Assembly: GCF_002163585.1 (NCBI RefSeq)
Contig: NZ_CP015579.1
Span: 4,307,501 to 4,371,500, forward strand
Source of the DNA: Tatumella citrea
Lineage (GTDB): Bacteria > Pseudomonadota > Gammaproteobacteria > Enterobacterales > Enterobacteriaceae
Reading direction: 5' to 3'
Length of the DNA stretch: 64,000 nt
Shown here in pieces: positions 54,910 to 63,103 of this stretch (its first letter is position 1; every line of letters begins with the position of its first letter). Below the pieces are notes generated by a model that was not told where the DNA came from, searched no databases, and saw only the letters and a program-made list of their open reading frames with translations. A program made the position numbers and the translations under genes.

Positions 54910-55974
54910 TTATAGCTGGTTGTTTGCCGCGAGTTTCACAAACTCATCGGTGAAATGAAGTTTCAGATTGGCCGGATTTCCCCAGTTACCAGCCGGAGTG
55001 GTAATCCCTACCGCGGCTGCATCTGCTGCGCCTTCACCCAGTAAGCCGTGGGCAAAGGAGAACTGAGCAACGGATTGCATAGTGGTTTTGATCTGTGGGC
55101 CATCAACAAAAGCCAGTGTTTGCTGAGGAGTGCTGAACAGATAAGTGTCCGCAATTTGTTCGTCGAAACCTTTCAGGTCAGTGCCTGATTCACTTGCCAT
55201 GTAGGTCCGGGCCTTAATGGCATCAGGGCTGTTGCCTTGCATGGCTTTGAGTGTTTCATACCAGGCGCCGGTCAGGGCTTTACCCAGTTCCGGATGCGCT
55301 TTCAGGGTATTGCTGTTGACCACCAGCAGGTCGAGGATTTCGCCCGGGATTTGGGCGGAGGAGAAGATTTCCTTACTGCCAGGCTGCTTTTTAGCCTCTG
55401 CCAGCAGTGGGTTCCAGGTGACAATAGATTTTACGTCCGGGGTTCCAAAGGCAGCGACCAGGTCTGCATCGGCAGTGTTTACAACCTTGATATCTTTTTC
55501 GCTCATGCCGGATTTTTCCAGCGCCCGGGCCAGTAAATATTCTGAAACCGACAGTTGCACCAGGTTCACCGATTGTCCTTTCAGTGATTTAACATCCCCA
55601 TCACCTTTCAGCAGGATGCCATCGTTGCCGTTAGAGTAATCACCGACAATCAGTGCGGTACTGTCTACGCCGCCAGTGGCCGGAATTGTCAGCGCATCCA
55701 TATTGGTCATGGTGCAGCCATCAAATCCGCCGGAAGTATATTGATTAACCGACTCAATATAGTCATTCACCTGAACAAACTGGATTTTGATACCGTATTT
55801 ATTTGCCCATTTTGCCAGGATGCCACTTTTCTGTGCGTAGTCCCATGGCATCCATCCGGCATAAATGGACCAGGCAATTTTGAAGGTGGGTTCGGTGGCA
55901 GCCATTACAGGCCGGGTAATCAATGCTGTCAGGCACAGGGCACATAACAACAGGCGTTGACGGGTCTTAATCAT
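54910..55974 (-). CDS. ABC transporter substrate-binding protein (guanidine operon)
   Basis: Periplasmic binding protein of 354 residues from the chosen start, of the 'putative urea ABC transporter' type. Signal peptide MIKTRQRLLLCALCLTALITRPVMAA; mature part begins TEPTFKIAWSIYAGWMPWDYA. The ATG at 55974 is chosen because AGAGGA lies eight bases upstream and it gives a clean signal peptide; an ATG eight codons earlier lies in the riboswitch expression platform. First gene of the operon and directly under riboswitch control. Confidence 0.9.
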   Translation of the reverse strand: MIKTRQRLLLCALCLTALITRPVMAATEPTFKIAWSIYAGWMPWDYAQKSGILAKWANKYGIKIQFVQVNDYIESVNQYTSGGFDGCTMTNMDALTIPATGGVDSTALIVGDYSNGNDGILLKGDGDVKSLKGQSVNLVQLSVSEYLLARALEKSGMSEKDIKVVNTADADLVAAFGTPDVKSIVTWNPLLAEAKKQPGSKEIFSSAQIPGEILDLLVVNSNTLKAHPELGKALTGAWYETLKAMQGNSPDAIKARTYMASESGTDLKGFDEQIADTYLFSTPQQTLAFVDGPQIKTTMQSVAQFSFAHGLLGEGAADAAAVGITTPAGNWGNPANLKLHFTDEFVKLAANNQL

Positions 55975-55998
55975 GGCAATTCCTCTGACGGTAAGCAT

Positions 55999-56063
55999 GG
56001 ATAAAAGGCAGGAGGTCGATGGCGAGAACGGTTCTCGCTTTTTGGCCTCCCGGGTTTTTATCC
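55999..56063 (-). promoter_or_regulatory. Riboswitch expression platform (alternative hairpin)
   Basis: TTTTATCC (minus strand, next to 55999) is complementary to GGATAAAA in the conserved 3' part of the aptamer (56056-56063), and CCTCC (56011-56015) to GGAGG (56046-56050). Inside lies the short palindrome GCGAGAAC-N-GTTCTCGC (56022-56038). The long hairpin and the aptamer cannot form at once, so it is probably the ligand-free OFF state, ending in a U-rich arm; this mechanism is inferred. Confidence 0.6.
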
Positions 56064-56140
56064 CGCCGTGTAACCGCCAGAGGGCGGTCGATCACTCTCG
56101 GACCAGACATCTGTATCTGACAGACCGGAACCCTAGTGAT
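56045..56140 (-). ncRNA. Guanidine-I riboswitch (ykkC aptamer)
   Basis: Read on the minus strand the leader contains the conserved blocks of the ykkC/guanidine-I aptamer in order: CTAGGGTTCCGG, GTCTGGTCCGAGAG, ACGGCGGGATAAAA and CCCGGGAGG, with the variable stem ACCGCC...GGCGGT between them. It senses free guanidinium and turns on the operon below. It lies about 70 bases before the binding-protein start. This identifies the substrate of the operon as guanidine. Confidence 0.93.
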
Positions 56141-56150
56141 CATTTTTCAA

Positions 56151-56179
56151 ATTGTATGCCGACACCGGTTTCCCGCTAT
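56151..56179 (-). promoter_or_regulatory. Possible promoter of the guanidine operon
   Basis: On the minus strand TACAAT (56156-56151) would start transcription about 56144, just before the aptamer. The -35 at a 17-base distance (ATAGCG) is poor, so an activator may be needed. Confidence 0.3.
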
Positions 56180-56697
56180 CGATCCTGCTGAGGTAATACA
56201 GGCAAAATCCTTGCCAGAATGATCGGTTGCCTGCCTGCGCAGCCTGTTATCCGGATTTTAGTTATTGAACTCAAAGAAATTAAATTGTTTTCCAGCGCGA
56301 GATTTGCAGCAAAAATTAACTGCCAGGCCGGCTAATGCTGGCTGATAAATATTTCTTTCTCCCCGTGACTGTGCAAACTGCACTGAATCAGCGCGGGTGC
56401 TTTTTATTCGCTGAAAATACCGATGAAATAAAGCGACTTTTTATCTTTATCCGTCAGGTATACCGCGAATCAGATAAAGTCCGGATAATAATATATCTGA
56501 CATATATTATTATTGTACAATTGCACCATTAAAGTGATATCCCCCGTAATCAGGCTCTAATTCCGAAGTTTTATTTCTCACAGTTGTTTTGACTAACCTA
56601 TATAAAACAGTGGTTTATTTTATTTCATCTCTGGCATGGTATGTGCATAGCGATTATCTGTAGCAGAATTTACGGATAACCATGAGGCAGAGGAATA
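56180..56697. other. Divergent spacer between guanidine and ureide operons
   Basis: About 520 bases without a gene. It holds a perfect AT-only dyad at 56485-56513 (ATAATAATATAT / ATATATTATTAT, five-base centre) and a TTGACT element at about 56588. No second riboswitch was seen on the plus strand. An open frame at 56335-56532 looks non-coding. Confidence 0.5.
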
Positions 56698-57507
56698 ATG
56701 AGTCATTTGCAGGAATCTGAATCACCGCACCCCCTGGAGATAAATCAGTTAAGCCATCATTTTGTACTGGAAAATGGCGAAGAGTTACGGTTATTTCAGT
56801 TTCTTAACTTCGTTGTAAAAGCGGGCGAAATTGTTGCGGTTGTTGGACGGAGTGGTGCCGGAAAAAGTACTTTGTTTAATCTGATTTCAGGATTACTGAA
56901 ACCCAGTTCCGGCAGTGTGGTATTAGGGCCGGCTAAAAACGGTGCTGTGGGTCGTATTGCTTATATGTTGCAAAAAGATCTGTTATTACCGTGGCGAACC
57001 ATTCTGGATAATGCCTTACTTGGCATTGAGTTATTCCGAAAAATTACCCCGGCCGATCGTCAGAGAGCGATTGATATGCTGGCTCGCTACGGCCTTTCTT
57101 CGGTAGAAAATGCCTATCCGGCTTCTCTGTCCGGCGGGATGAAACAACGGGTTGCCCTGACCCGAACACTGTTATGTGACCCGACAGTGATCCTGCTCGA
57201 TGAACCTTTCTCTGCACTGGATTATGAAACCCGGCTGATGCTGGAAGATGACGTTATGAATCTGACCAGAACCGGAGAGACCAGTGTCATTCTGGTAACT
57301 CACGATATTGATGAAGCTATTGCCATGAGTGACCGGGTGGTCCTGCTTGGCGGCCGGCCGGCAAAAATCGTGATGGAGCAAAAAATTGACCTGACCACCC
57401 AGGGACCGAGAACAGCCGTTTCTGCCCGCGGAGCGCCTGAGTTTCATGATTACCATACCCAGATTTGGGATGGCTTAAGAATGAATAACGTAGCTCACGG
57501 CAAATAG
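56698..57507 (+). CDS. ABC transporter ATP-binding protein (ureide-type operon)
   Basis: ABC ATPase of 269 residues, nitrate/sulfonate/taurine branch. Walker A is GRSGAGKST, signature LSGGMKQRVALTRTL, Walker B VILLDEPFSALD, H-loop VTHDIDEA. GAGGCAGAGG precedes the ATG. First gene of a five-gene plus-strand operon that ends with an AllD-like dehydrogenase. Confidence 0.92.
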   Translation: MSHLQESESPHPLEINQLSHHFVLENGEELRLFQFLNFVVKAGEIVAVVGRSGAGKSTLFNLISGLLKPSSGSVVLGPAKNGAVGRIAYMLQKDLLLPWRTILDNALLGIELFRKITPADRQRAIDMLARYGLSSVENAYPASLSGGMKQRVALTRTLLCDPTVILLDEPFSALDYETRLMLEDDVMNLTRTGETSVILVTHDIDEAIAMSDRVVLLGGRPAKIVMEQKIDLTTQGPRTAVSARGAPEFHDYHTQIWDGLRMNNVAHGK

Positions 57508-57518
57508 GACTGACATCA

Positions 57519-58283
57519 ATGACAAAAAATGCAGATAAGCGCAGAGCGACAATCATTGTCTTTTTTATTCTTTTTTTACTGGTGTGTTTATGGGGACTGG
57601 CAGCTCAGCAGAACTGGATTAATGGTCAGTTATTAGGTTCACCCTACGGTATTTATCACTCAGCCGTTATTGGTCTGACCCAGGGACAACTGATTTTTGA
57701 TACCTGGATTACCTTTTATGAAACGATCATGGGTCTGGTGATTGGTAGCGGGTTGGGGATTATTCTCGGTCTGGGGTTATGGTTTTACCCAAAACTGTCG
57801 CAGGTTGGTGAGCAATTCTCTGTCATCCTCAACAGCATTCCCAAAATTGCCCTCGGTCCGCTGATCATTATCTGGTTTGGCTCAGATACCACCTCAAAAA
57901 TCTGGTTGTCTGCTATTTCTTCATTTGCCGTCGCGATGATTTCTGCCTGCGCTGTGGCCAGAGAAATCGACAGCGATTTAATGAACCTGTTTCGTTCTTT
58001 CAAAGCCTCTAATGCACAGGTATTCAAAAAGCTGATTATACCGTCGTCGGTGCCGTGGATTTTTTCCATTATCCGGATCAACGTCGGCTTTTCGCTGATT
58101 GGTGCAGTGGTGGGGGAATATATTTCGTCAAATAACGGCCTGGGGCATGAAATTTTTGTGGCGGGTTCGTTGTTTGATCTTAATACCGTTTGGCTTGGCG
58201 TCATTGTACTGACAGTGATGGCATCGTTGGTAACCTGGTGTATTCAATATATTGAGAAAAGGGTGGTTAAATGGAAAGCATGA
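57519..58283 (+). CDS. ABC transporter permease (ureide-type operon)
   Basis: Permease of 254 residues with about six helices, SsuC/TauC type. The coupling loop is near LFRSFKASNAQVFKKLIIPSSVPWIF. It is 11 bases after the ATPase and its end overlaps the binding-protein gene. Confidence 0.92.
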   Translation: MTKNADKRRATIIVFFILFLLVCLWGLAAQQNWINGQLLGSPYGIYHSAVIGLTQGQLIFDTWITFYETIMGLVIGSGLGIILGLGLWFYPKLSQVGEQFSVILNSIPKIALGPLIIIWFGSDTTSKIWLSAISSFAVAMISACAVAREIDSDLMNLFRSFKASNAQVFKKLIIPSSVPWIFSIIRINVGFSLIGAVVGEYISSNNGLGHEIFVAGSLFDLNTVWLGVIVLTVMASLVTWCIQYIEKRVVKWKA

Positions 58284-59242
58284 AAATGAAATCTGTTCGT
58301 AAACTGGCGGCGGTAGCTGTGCTGGCCGGAACCTCAGCGTTTGCCTCATTTGCAGAGGCAAACCAGCCTGCTGTCATTTATGAAGCTTTCCACTCGATTC
58401 AGTATCTGCCGCTGTATGTTGGTATCGATCAGGGGATTTTTGCTAAACATGGCGTGGATTTAAAACTGATGACGGCCGGCAGTGGTGCGCAGGCCGTAGC
58501 CGCGGTGATTGGCGGGCACGCAGATTTCTCGTTACAGGACCCGATGACCGCCGTACTGGCACATATTAAAGGCGCACCGATCACCAATATCGGGCTGGTG
58601 GTTGCCGGGGTACCGGTATGGATTATTGCCCCACCTTCAGCCAACCTGCATTCCGAAGCCGATCTGAAAGGTAAAACGGTTTCTACTGCAATGCCTCCAA
58701 GCACCACTACTTATCTGTTACAGCAGTTGATAAAAGATAAAGGGATTCAGGGGGTGAATCTGAGCACTGTTCAGCTGGGCACTGAGTTATCACCGTTAGG
58801 CGTCGGTCGTGCTCAGGCGGCAACTGTCTATGAACCTCAGGTCGATCAGGGAATTGCCAGCGGCTATAAGATTGTTTACTCGTTTAATGATAAGTATCAG
58901 GGAGAGTTTGCGTTCTCTGCAATTGATGCTCTGGAGTCAACAGTTAAAAGTAAACCAGAGATGGTGAAAAACTTTATCGAAGGTCTGGCTGAAGCCGAAA
59001 AAGTGATTCATAACTCTCCGGATATTGCCCGTCAGGTAGCGATTAAAGAATTCCCGACTCTGGATGCCAAAGTAGTGACTAATGCGGTAGACCGTCTGGC
59101 AAAAAATAACATTTATGCAGTCGATCCGTTTATTTCCGAAGGGGCATTTAATAATGCCATTAATGTGCAGCAGTACATCGGCAATATTAAACCGGGTCAG
59201 GTCACTTACGCAGATGTAGTACATAACATCTATAAGAAATAA
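58271..59242 (+). CDS. ABC transporter substrate-binding protein, NMT1/SsuA type
   Basis: Periplasmic binding protein of the NMT1/THI5-like family, 323 residues from the first Met. Signal peptide ends near AFASFAEA; mature part begins NQPAVIYEAFHSIQYLPLYVGIDQGIFAKHG, the typical pocket start. The second Met (58280) overlaps the permease stop as ATGA and is an equally good start. Ligand not known; the operon suggests a ureide or amide. Confidence 0.88.
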   Translation: MESMKMKSVRKLAAVAVLAGTSAFASFAEANQPAVIYEAFHSIQYLPLYVGIDQGIFAKHGVDLKLMTAGSGAQAVAAVIGGHADFSLQDPMTAVLAHIKGAPITNIGLVVAGVPVWIIAPPSANLHSEADLKGKTVSTAMPPSTTTYLLQQLIKDKGIQGVNLSTVQLGTELSPLGVGRAQAATVYEPQVDQGIASGYKIVYSFNDKYQGEFAFSAIDALESTVKSKPEMVKNFIEGLAEAEKVIHNSPDIARQVAIKEFPTLDAKVVTNAVDRLAKNNIYAVDPFISEGAFNNAINVQQYIGNIKPGQVTYADVVHNIYKK

Positions 59243-59259
59243 TCCGTGATTATCGGGTC

Positions 59260-60519
59260 ATGACGGGAAGCAATATGAAACAGACCACCCCGCTGGCGCA
59301 GGCAATGGCTGCGGCACAACAAAGAAATCCTGAGCTGAAGGCATTTGTGTATCTGCCTGATAATTATCCGGAAACACCAGCGGGATTACCGCTTTCCGGC
59401 ATTCCTGTCGCGGTGAAAGATCTTATAGAAACCAGGGATATGCCCACCGGTTACGGTTGCCCGCTGTTTCAGGGGCACCTGCCGGCAGAAGATGCACAAA
59501 TCGTCCGGCAGCTGAAAGCTACTGGTGCGACGATTTTTGGTAAAACAGCTACGACTGAGTTTGCCTGGCGCCATCCTGCAGCAACGGTTAATCCGTGGAA
59601 CTACCGCCATACTCCGGGAGGCTCTTCCAGCGGTTCGGCCGCGGCTGTCGCGGCAGGTATCGTCAATATCGCCCTGGGCACCCAGACCGTAGGGTCGGTT
59701 ATTCGTCCGGCCGCCTACTGTGGTGTGGTCGGGTTTAAACCGACTTATGGGCGGGTGTCGGTGGAGGGTATTCAGCCGCTGGCAGAGTCGCTCGACCACG
59801 CTGGTTTTATTGTCTCTGATTGCTACTATGCCAGCCTTTGTCAGCAAGCCATAGTTGATAATCAGACCACGGTATCACCCCCTGTCGCGGTGAAGCCACG
59901 CCGGGTCAGGCTGTATATGCCAGAGCAATGGCAGTCAGCGGATGAGGAACTGAAAAGCTGGTTTTCCGGGATTATCGGCTGGCTGAATGAGCAGGGAATT
60001 GAATGCCGGCCGCTTGAGGCAGCAGATAAGGCGCCGGAATGGCTGGCAGCACTGGAAACTATTCTGGCTTATGAAGCCTGTCAGGGGTTGTCGGCGAAAA
60101 TTGGTGAAGATTTATCTGCGGTCGGTAAAGCTACTTCGGCCCTGATTCAACAGGGGCGGGAGACCTCTCTGCAGGTCTATCAACAGGCAATAACCTTTAT
60201 GCAGCAATGCCGCCGCCAGCGTGATGACTATTTTCCTGACAGCGATGTGATTCTGTCGCTGGCAGCGCCGTCAGTGGCTCCGCAAGGGCTGTCTTCGACG
60301 GGCGATGCTTCGTTCTGTGCTCCCTGGTCATTCCTTGGATTACCTGCCATTACACTACCTGGCGGAATTTCCGCTCAGCGTTTACCGATAGGCCTCCAGC
60401 TGATCGGCCACTCAATGAAGGAAAGTGATTTAATTTCAATCGCCTGTTGGTTTGAGTCACGTTTGCCGCGTATCAGGGCACCGTTGAACGGCGGAGGGAG
60501 TAGCAGTGATAAGAGTTGA
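59260..60519 (+). CDS. Amidase signature family enzyme, second copy
   Basis: Amidase of 419 residues with triad K53 (AVKDL), S122 (TPGGSSSGSA) and S146 (GTQTVGSVIRPA). Cytoplasmic. It overlaps the dehydrogenase gene by 14 bases. It could hydrolyse the imported compound, or oxalurate from the AllD-like enzyme to oxalate and urea; both are inference. It lacks the C-terminal domain of allophanate hydrolase AtzF, but its amidase domain is of that general class. It is distinct from the copy at 38160. Confidence 0.88.
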   Translation: MTGSNMKQTTPLAQAMAAAQQRNPELKAFVYLPDNYPETPAGLPLSGIPVAVKDLIETRDMPTGYGCPLFQGHLPAEDAQIVRQLKATGATIFGKTATTEFAWRHPAATVNPWNYRHTPGGSSSGSAAAVAAGIVNIALGTQTVGSVIRPAAYCGVVGFKPTYGRVSVEGIQPLAESLDHAGFIVSDCYYASLCQQAIVDNQTTVSPPVAVKPRRVRLYMPEQWQSADEELKSWFSGIIGWLNEQGIECRPLEAADKAPEWLAALETILAYEACQGLSAKIGEDLSAVGKATSALIQQGRETSLQVYQQAITFMQQCRRQRDDYFPDSDVILSLAAPSVAPQGLSSTGDASFCAPWSFLGLPAITLPGGISAQRLPIGLQLIGHSMKESDLISIACWFESRLPRIRAPLNGGGSSSDKS

Positions 60520-61561
60520 CCCGCAGCAGTTACAGACACTGATCAGCGATAAACTGCAGCGTGCCGGTCTGCAGGCACTTCATGCCGCGACCGTTGCGGA
60601 TTCGCTGGTGCATGCAGATAAACGGGGTGTCCATTCACATGGTGCACTGCGGACTGAATATTATGTTGAGCGGATCTGTAAAGGAGGGATCAATACAGCC
60701 CCTGAATTTACTGTCCGTCATGAATTACCGTCAGTGATGATTTTTGATGGTGATAATGGTCCGGGGCACTTTGCAGCGCAGCAGGCAATGACGCGTGGTA
60801 TTGAAATTGCCAGGCAGCAGGGGTTGTGTGCTGTCGGTATCCGCCGCATCAGCCACAGCGGCGCGCTGTCATTTTTTGTTGAGCAGGCAGCAAAGTCGGG
60901 AATGGTGGCGCTATCTTTATGCCAGTCTGATCCCATGGTTGTGCCTTTTGGTGGCTCAGAACCTTACTATGGAACCAATCCGATAGCGTTTGCCGCCCCG
61001 GGCGAAGGTGATGATTATATGATGTTGGATATGGCAACCAGCGTCCAGGCCTGGGGGAAAATCCTTGATGCCCGCCTTCGCCATCAGCCTATCCCGTCTG
61101 ACTGGGCGGTGGATAGCAGCGGTCAGCCAACCACTGATCCTACGGCAGTTGCGGGCCTGAATGCTATTTCAGGGCCAAAGGGTTACGGGTTAATGATGAT
61201 GGTGGATGTGTTGGCAGGGATGTTACTGGGGCTGCCCTTTGGCAAGCATGTCTCATCCATGTACCAGAATATGTCGGAAGGCCGAAATCTCGGACAGTTG
61301 CACGTGATTTTCAATCCTGCGGCATTTACTGACAGTGCTGTTTTTCGGGCCAGTGTCTCCCGCTCGATGGCGGAGCTAAAGGCCAGTAAACCGGCACAAG
61401 GGGTGGATCGGGTACTTTATCCGGGCGAAGACTGTATCCTGCGTGAGGCTTTGGCCGACGCACAGGGAGTGGCTGTCAATGAAGATGTCTGGCGTTATCT
61501 GCAAAGTGAGACGCTGCATTCTGACCGTTATGAAACCGGCAATCCGTTTAACGGCCGCTAA
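60506..61561 (+). CDS. allD: Ureidoglycolate dehydrogenase (AllD-like, malate/lactate dehydrogenase type 2)
   Basis: NAD(P)-dependent oxidoreductase of 351 residues (E. coli AllD 349). Blocks match AllD closely as I recall it: RGVHSHGALR, CQSDPMVVPFGG, YYGTNPIAFAAPGEGDD, VQAWGKILDAR and GPKGYGLMMMVDVL. The catalytic His is in RISHSGAL. AllD oxidises ureidoglycolate to oxalurate in allantoin degradation. No other allantoin gene is nearby, so the partner enzymes would be elsewhere or the substrate differs. It is the last gene of the operon; a likely terminator follows. Confidence 0.85.
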   Translation: MIRVDPQQLQTLISDKLQRAGLQALHAATVADSLVHADKRGVHSHGALRTEYYVERICKGGINTAPEFTVRHELPSVMIFDGDNGPGHFAAQQAMTRGIEIARQQGLCAVGIRRISHSGALSFFVEQAAKSGMVALSLCQSDPMVVPFGGSEPYYGTNPIAFAAPGEGDDYMMLDMATSVQAWGKILDARLRHQPIPSDWAVDSSGQPTTDPTAVAGLNAISGPKGYGLMMMVDVLAGMLLGLPFGKHVSSMYQNMSEGRNLGQLHVIFNPAAFTDSAVFRASVSRSMAELKASKPAQGVDRVLYPGEDCILREALADAQGVAVNEDVWRYLQSETLHSDRYETGNPFNGR

Positions 61562-61620
61562 ACAGACGGCTGTCTTAATCTCTCCCCACAGGGTTTAACT
61601 CCCACGTTTTGTCTCCGCAG

Positions 61621-61645
61621 ATCCGTTTTCAGGAAATGCGGATTT
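61621..61645 (+). terminator. Terminator after the AllD-like gene
   Basis: ATCCG pairs with CGGAT across a 12-base loop that can add TTTC/GAAA pairs, followed by TTTTTT. It lies about 60 bases after the stop. Confidence 0.6.
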
Positions 61646-61758
61646 TTTATTGTCTGCATAAATGGTAGGGTGCCGCGCAATGACTAAAAAGCAACGCTGA
61701 GTCAGTCAGTAATGCGTATCTGATGGCACTGAACCACAGAGTGATTCCCCGGCAGTAA

Positions 61759-62301
61759 ATGGATGTATTAATGAAGAGAAGTATGTATTTACTGGTTGCT
61801 GTGTTACTGGCAGCTCCGGTTATGTCTATGGCTGCCAGTCAGTCAGTTGAAGTGGGTTTTTCGCCGGAAGGCACGGCCCGTAGTCTGGTACTGAAAACCA
61901 TCAATAGTGCTCAGCATCGTATCCGTATGATTTCCTATTCTTTTACTGCGCCAGATATTATGCAGGCTTTGGCCAGCGCTAAAAAGCGCGGCGTTGATGT
62001 CAAAATTGTGGTGGATGAGCGGGGTAACCGAAGTAAATCCAGCCTTGCTGCGATGAATTTTATCGTCAATCAGGGGATTCCCCTGCGGACAGACAAGCAT
62101 TATCCGATACAACACGATAAGACAATTATCGTTGATGATCAGACCGTTGAGACCGGTTCATTTAACTATACTGCCAGTGCAGAACGGCGGAATTCTGAGA
62201 ATGTCCTGGTTATCCATAACTCCCCCGAACTGGCTCGTATTTATACCAGTCACTGGCAGGATCGCTGGGATAAAGGTCAGGATTATCACTCTCAGTATTA
62301 A
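61759..62301 (+). CDS. Exported Nuc-type endonuclease (phospholipase D superfamily)
   Basis: Single-HKD phospholipase-D-fold protein of 180 residues, like the Nuc endonuclease of IncN plasmids. Signal peptide MKRSMYLLVAVLLAAPVMSMA, then VEVGFSPEGTARSLVLKTI. The active-site motif is H119-x-K121-x4-D126 (HDKTIIVD), followed by GSFNYTASAERRNSEN. It is expected to act as a dimer on DNA in the periplasm without divalent metal. Codon 5 (ATG at 61771) gives the typical signal peptide start and may be the real one. Confidence 0.88.
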   Translation: MDVLMKRSMYLLVAVLLAAPVMSMAASQSVEVGFSPEGTARSLVLKTINSAQHRIRMISYSFTAPDIMQALASAKKRGVDVKIVVDERGNRSKSSLAAMNFIVNQGIPLRTDKHYPIQHDKTIIVDDQTVETGSFNYTASAERRNSENVLVIHNSPELARIYTSHWQDRWDKGQDYHSQY

Positions 62302-63103
62302 ATTTTTCCTCTCCATTTTAGTTATACCTCAGCGTCCAGGGAGGTCGCTGGGGCTAACTATCAGTCTTAATTGGCTGCCGACAATGGCGGTGTGAAAAAT
62401 AAACACCTCAGTATTTGCAGCGTTCACTCACAAAATAAACATTACCAAAGCTGATGTTTCATTCTACATCCCCCCTGAACTATCAGATCATTGATTATTT
62501 CTATTTTGTTATTAATCCTATGATAGGAATTACCGTTCAATTGTTTATTTTAAATAGGAAAATACATTTGATTAATCTTATATCTATACATTCATTAATT
62601 TTATTTAAGTTTATTTGTGTGTTTAGTTAAGGTTTTGTCTATTTTATTCTGAGAATTGATCGTTATTTTGTATTGTTTTATGTGATGTTTTCCTTTACAT
62701 AGTATGATTTAGTTGATCTGTTAACGGAATGTTTCTAATAAATAACGTGAATTTGAAATGCAATTTATAACTAACTTATTGATTTATAATGTTATTTTTG
62801 TTTGTTAGGATATGGTAAGCAAAATGTGGCAAGATATTTCGTATATTTTTTGATTTGTCAAACTGAAAGTAAGTTTTGGTAATTTATCTTGCGGATTATA
62901 TATAAATAAAAATGATCAATTTGTTTGCCAGTTTCCTGAGATTAGTCCTATGCTAATAGGCGTTCGAATCATGCACTTTGTGCTTTTTGATTCAGACAGG
63001 CTGGTCCTACAGGAAGGTTATAAATGAACTTCATTGCACTGAACCGGAAAGCAGGCCGCCATTTTTATATTCATTAATTTTTTTGGATAATAAGGCAAAC
63101 TGT
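62302..63103. other. AT-rich non-coding stretch before the fimbrial genes
   Basis: About 800 bases with no gene; from about 62480 to 62930 it is strikingly AT-rich, much more than its neighbours, as seen upstream of H-NS-silenced fimbrial operons. Two similar sites CCTATGATAGG (62517-62527) and CCTATGCTAATAGG (62947-62960) flank it, each followed by GTTC. No recombinase-type long inverted repeat was seen. Confidence 0.55.
62876..62904 (+). promoter_or_regulatory. Possible fimbrial promoter
   Basis: TTGGTA (62876-62881) and TATATA (62899-62904) are 17 bases apart, about 200 bases before the major fimbrial gene. In such AT-rich DNA chance matches are common. Confidence 0.35.

Noticed and set aside
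56022..56043. Terminator-like palindrome with a T-run on the plus strand
   Set aside because: No plus-strand gene ends there; it is better explained as part of the minus-strand riboswitch expression platform.
56335..56697. Possible second guanidine riboswitch before the second ABC operon
   Set aside because: None of the aptamer blocks seen at 56045-56140 is found on the plus strand in this region.
59260..60519. Allophanate hydrolase (AtzF)
   Set aside because: At 419 residues it has only the amidase domain; the C-terminal domain of AtzF is missing, so the name is not used.
62302..63103. Invertible fim-type promoter element
   Set aside because: No pair of long inverted repeats and no recombinase gene in the window; the two similar motifs are short and mostly in the same orientation.
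62978..63103. Longer N-terminus for the fimbrial subunit
   Set aside because: The extra 42 residues precede a complete signal peptide and do not look like pilin sequence.
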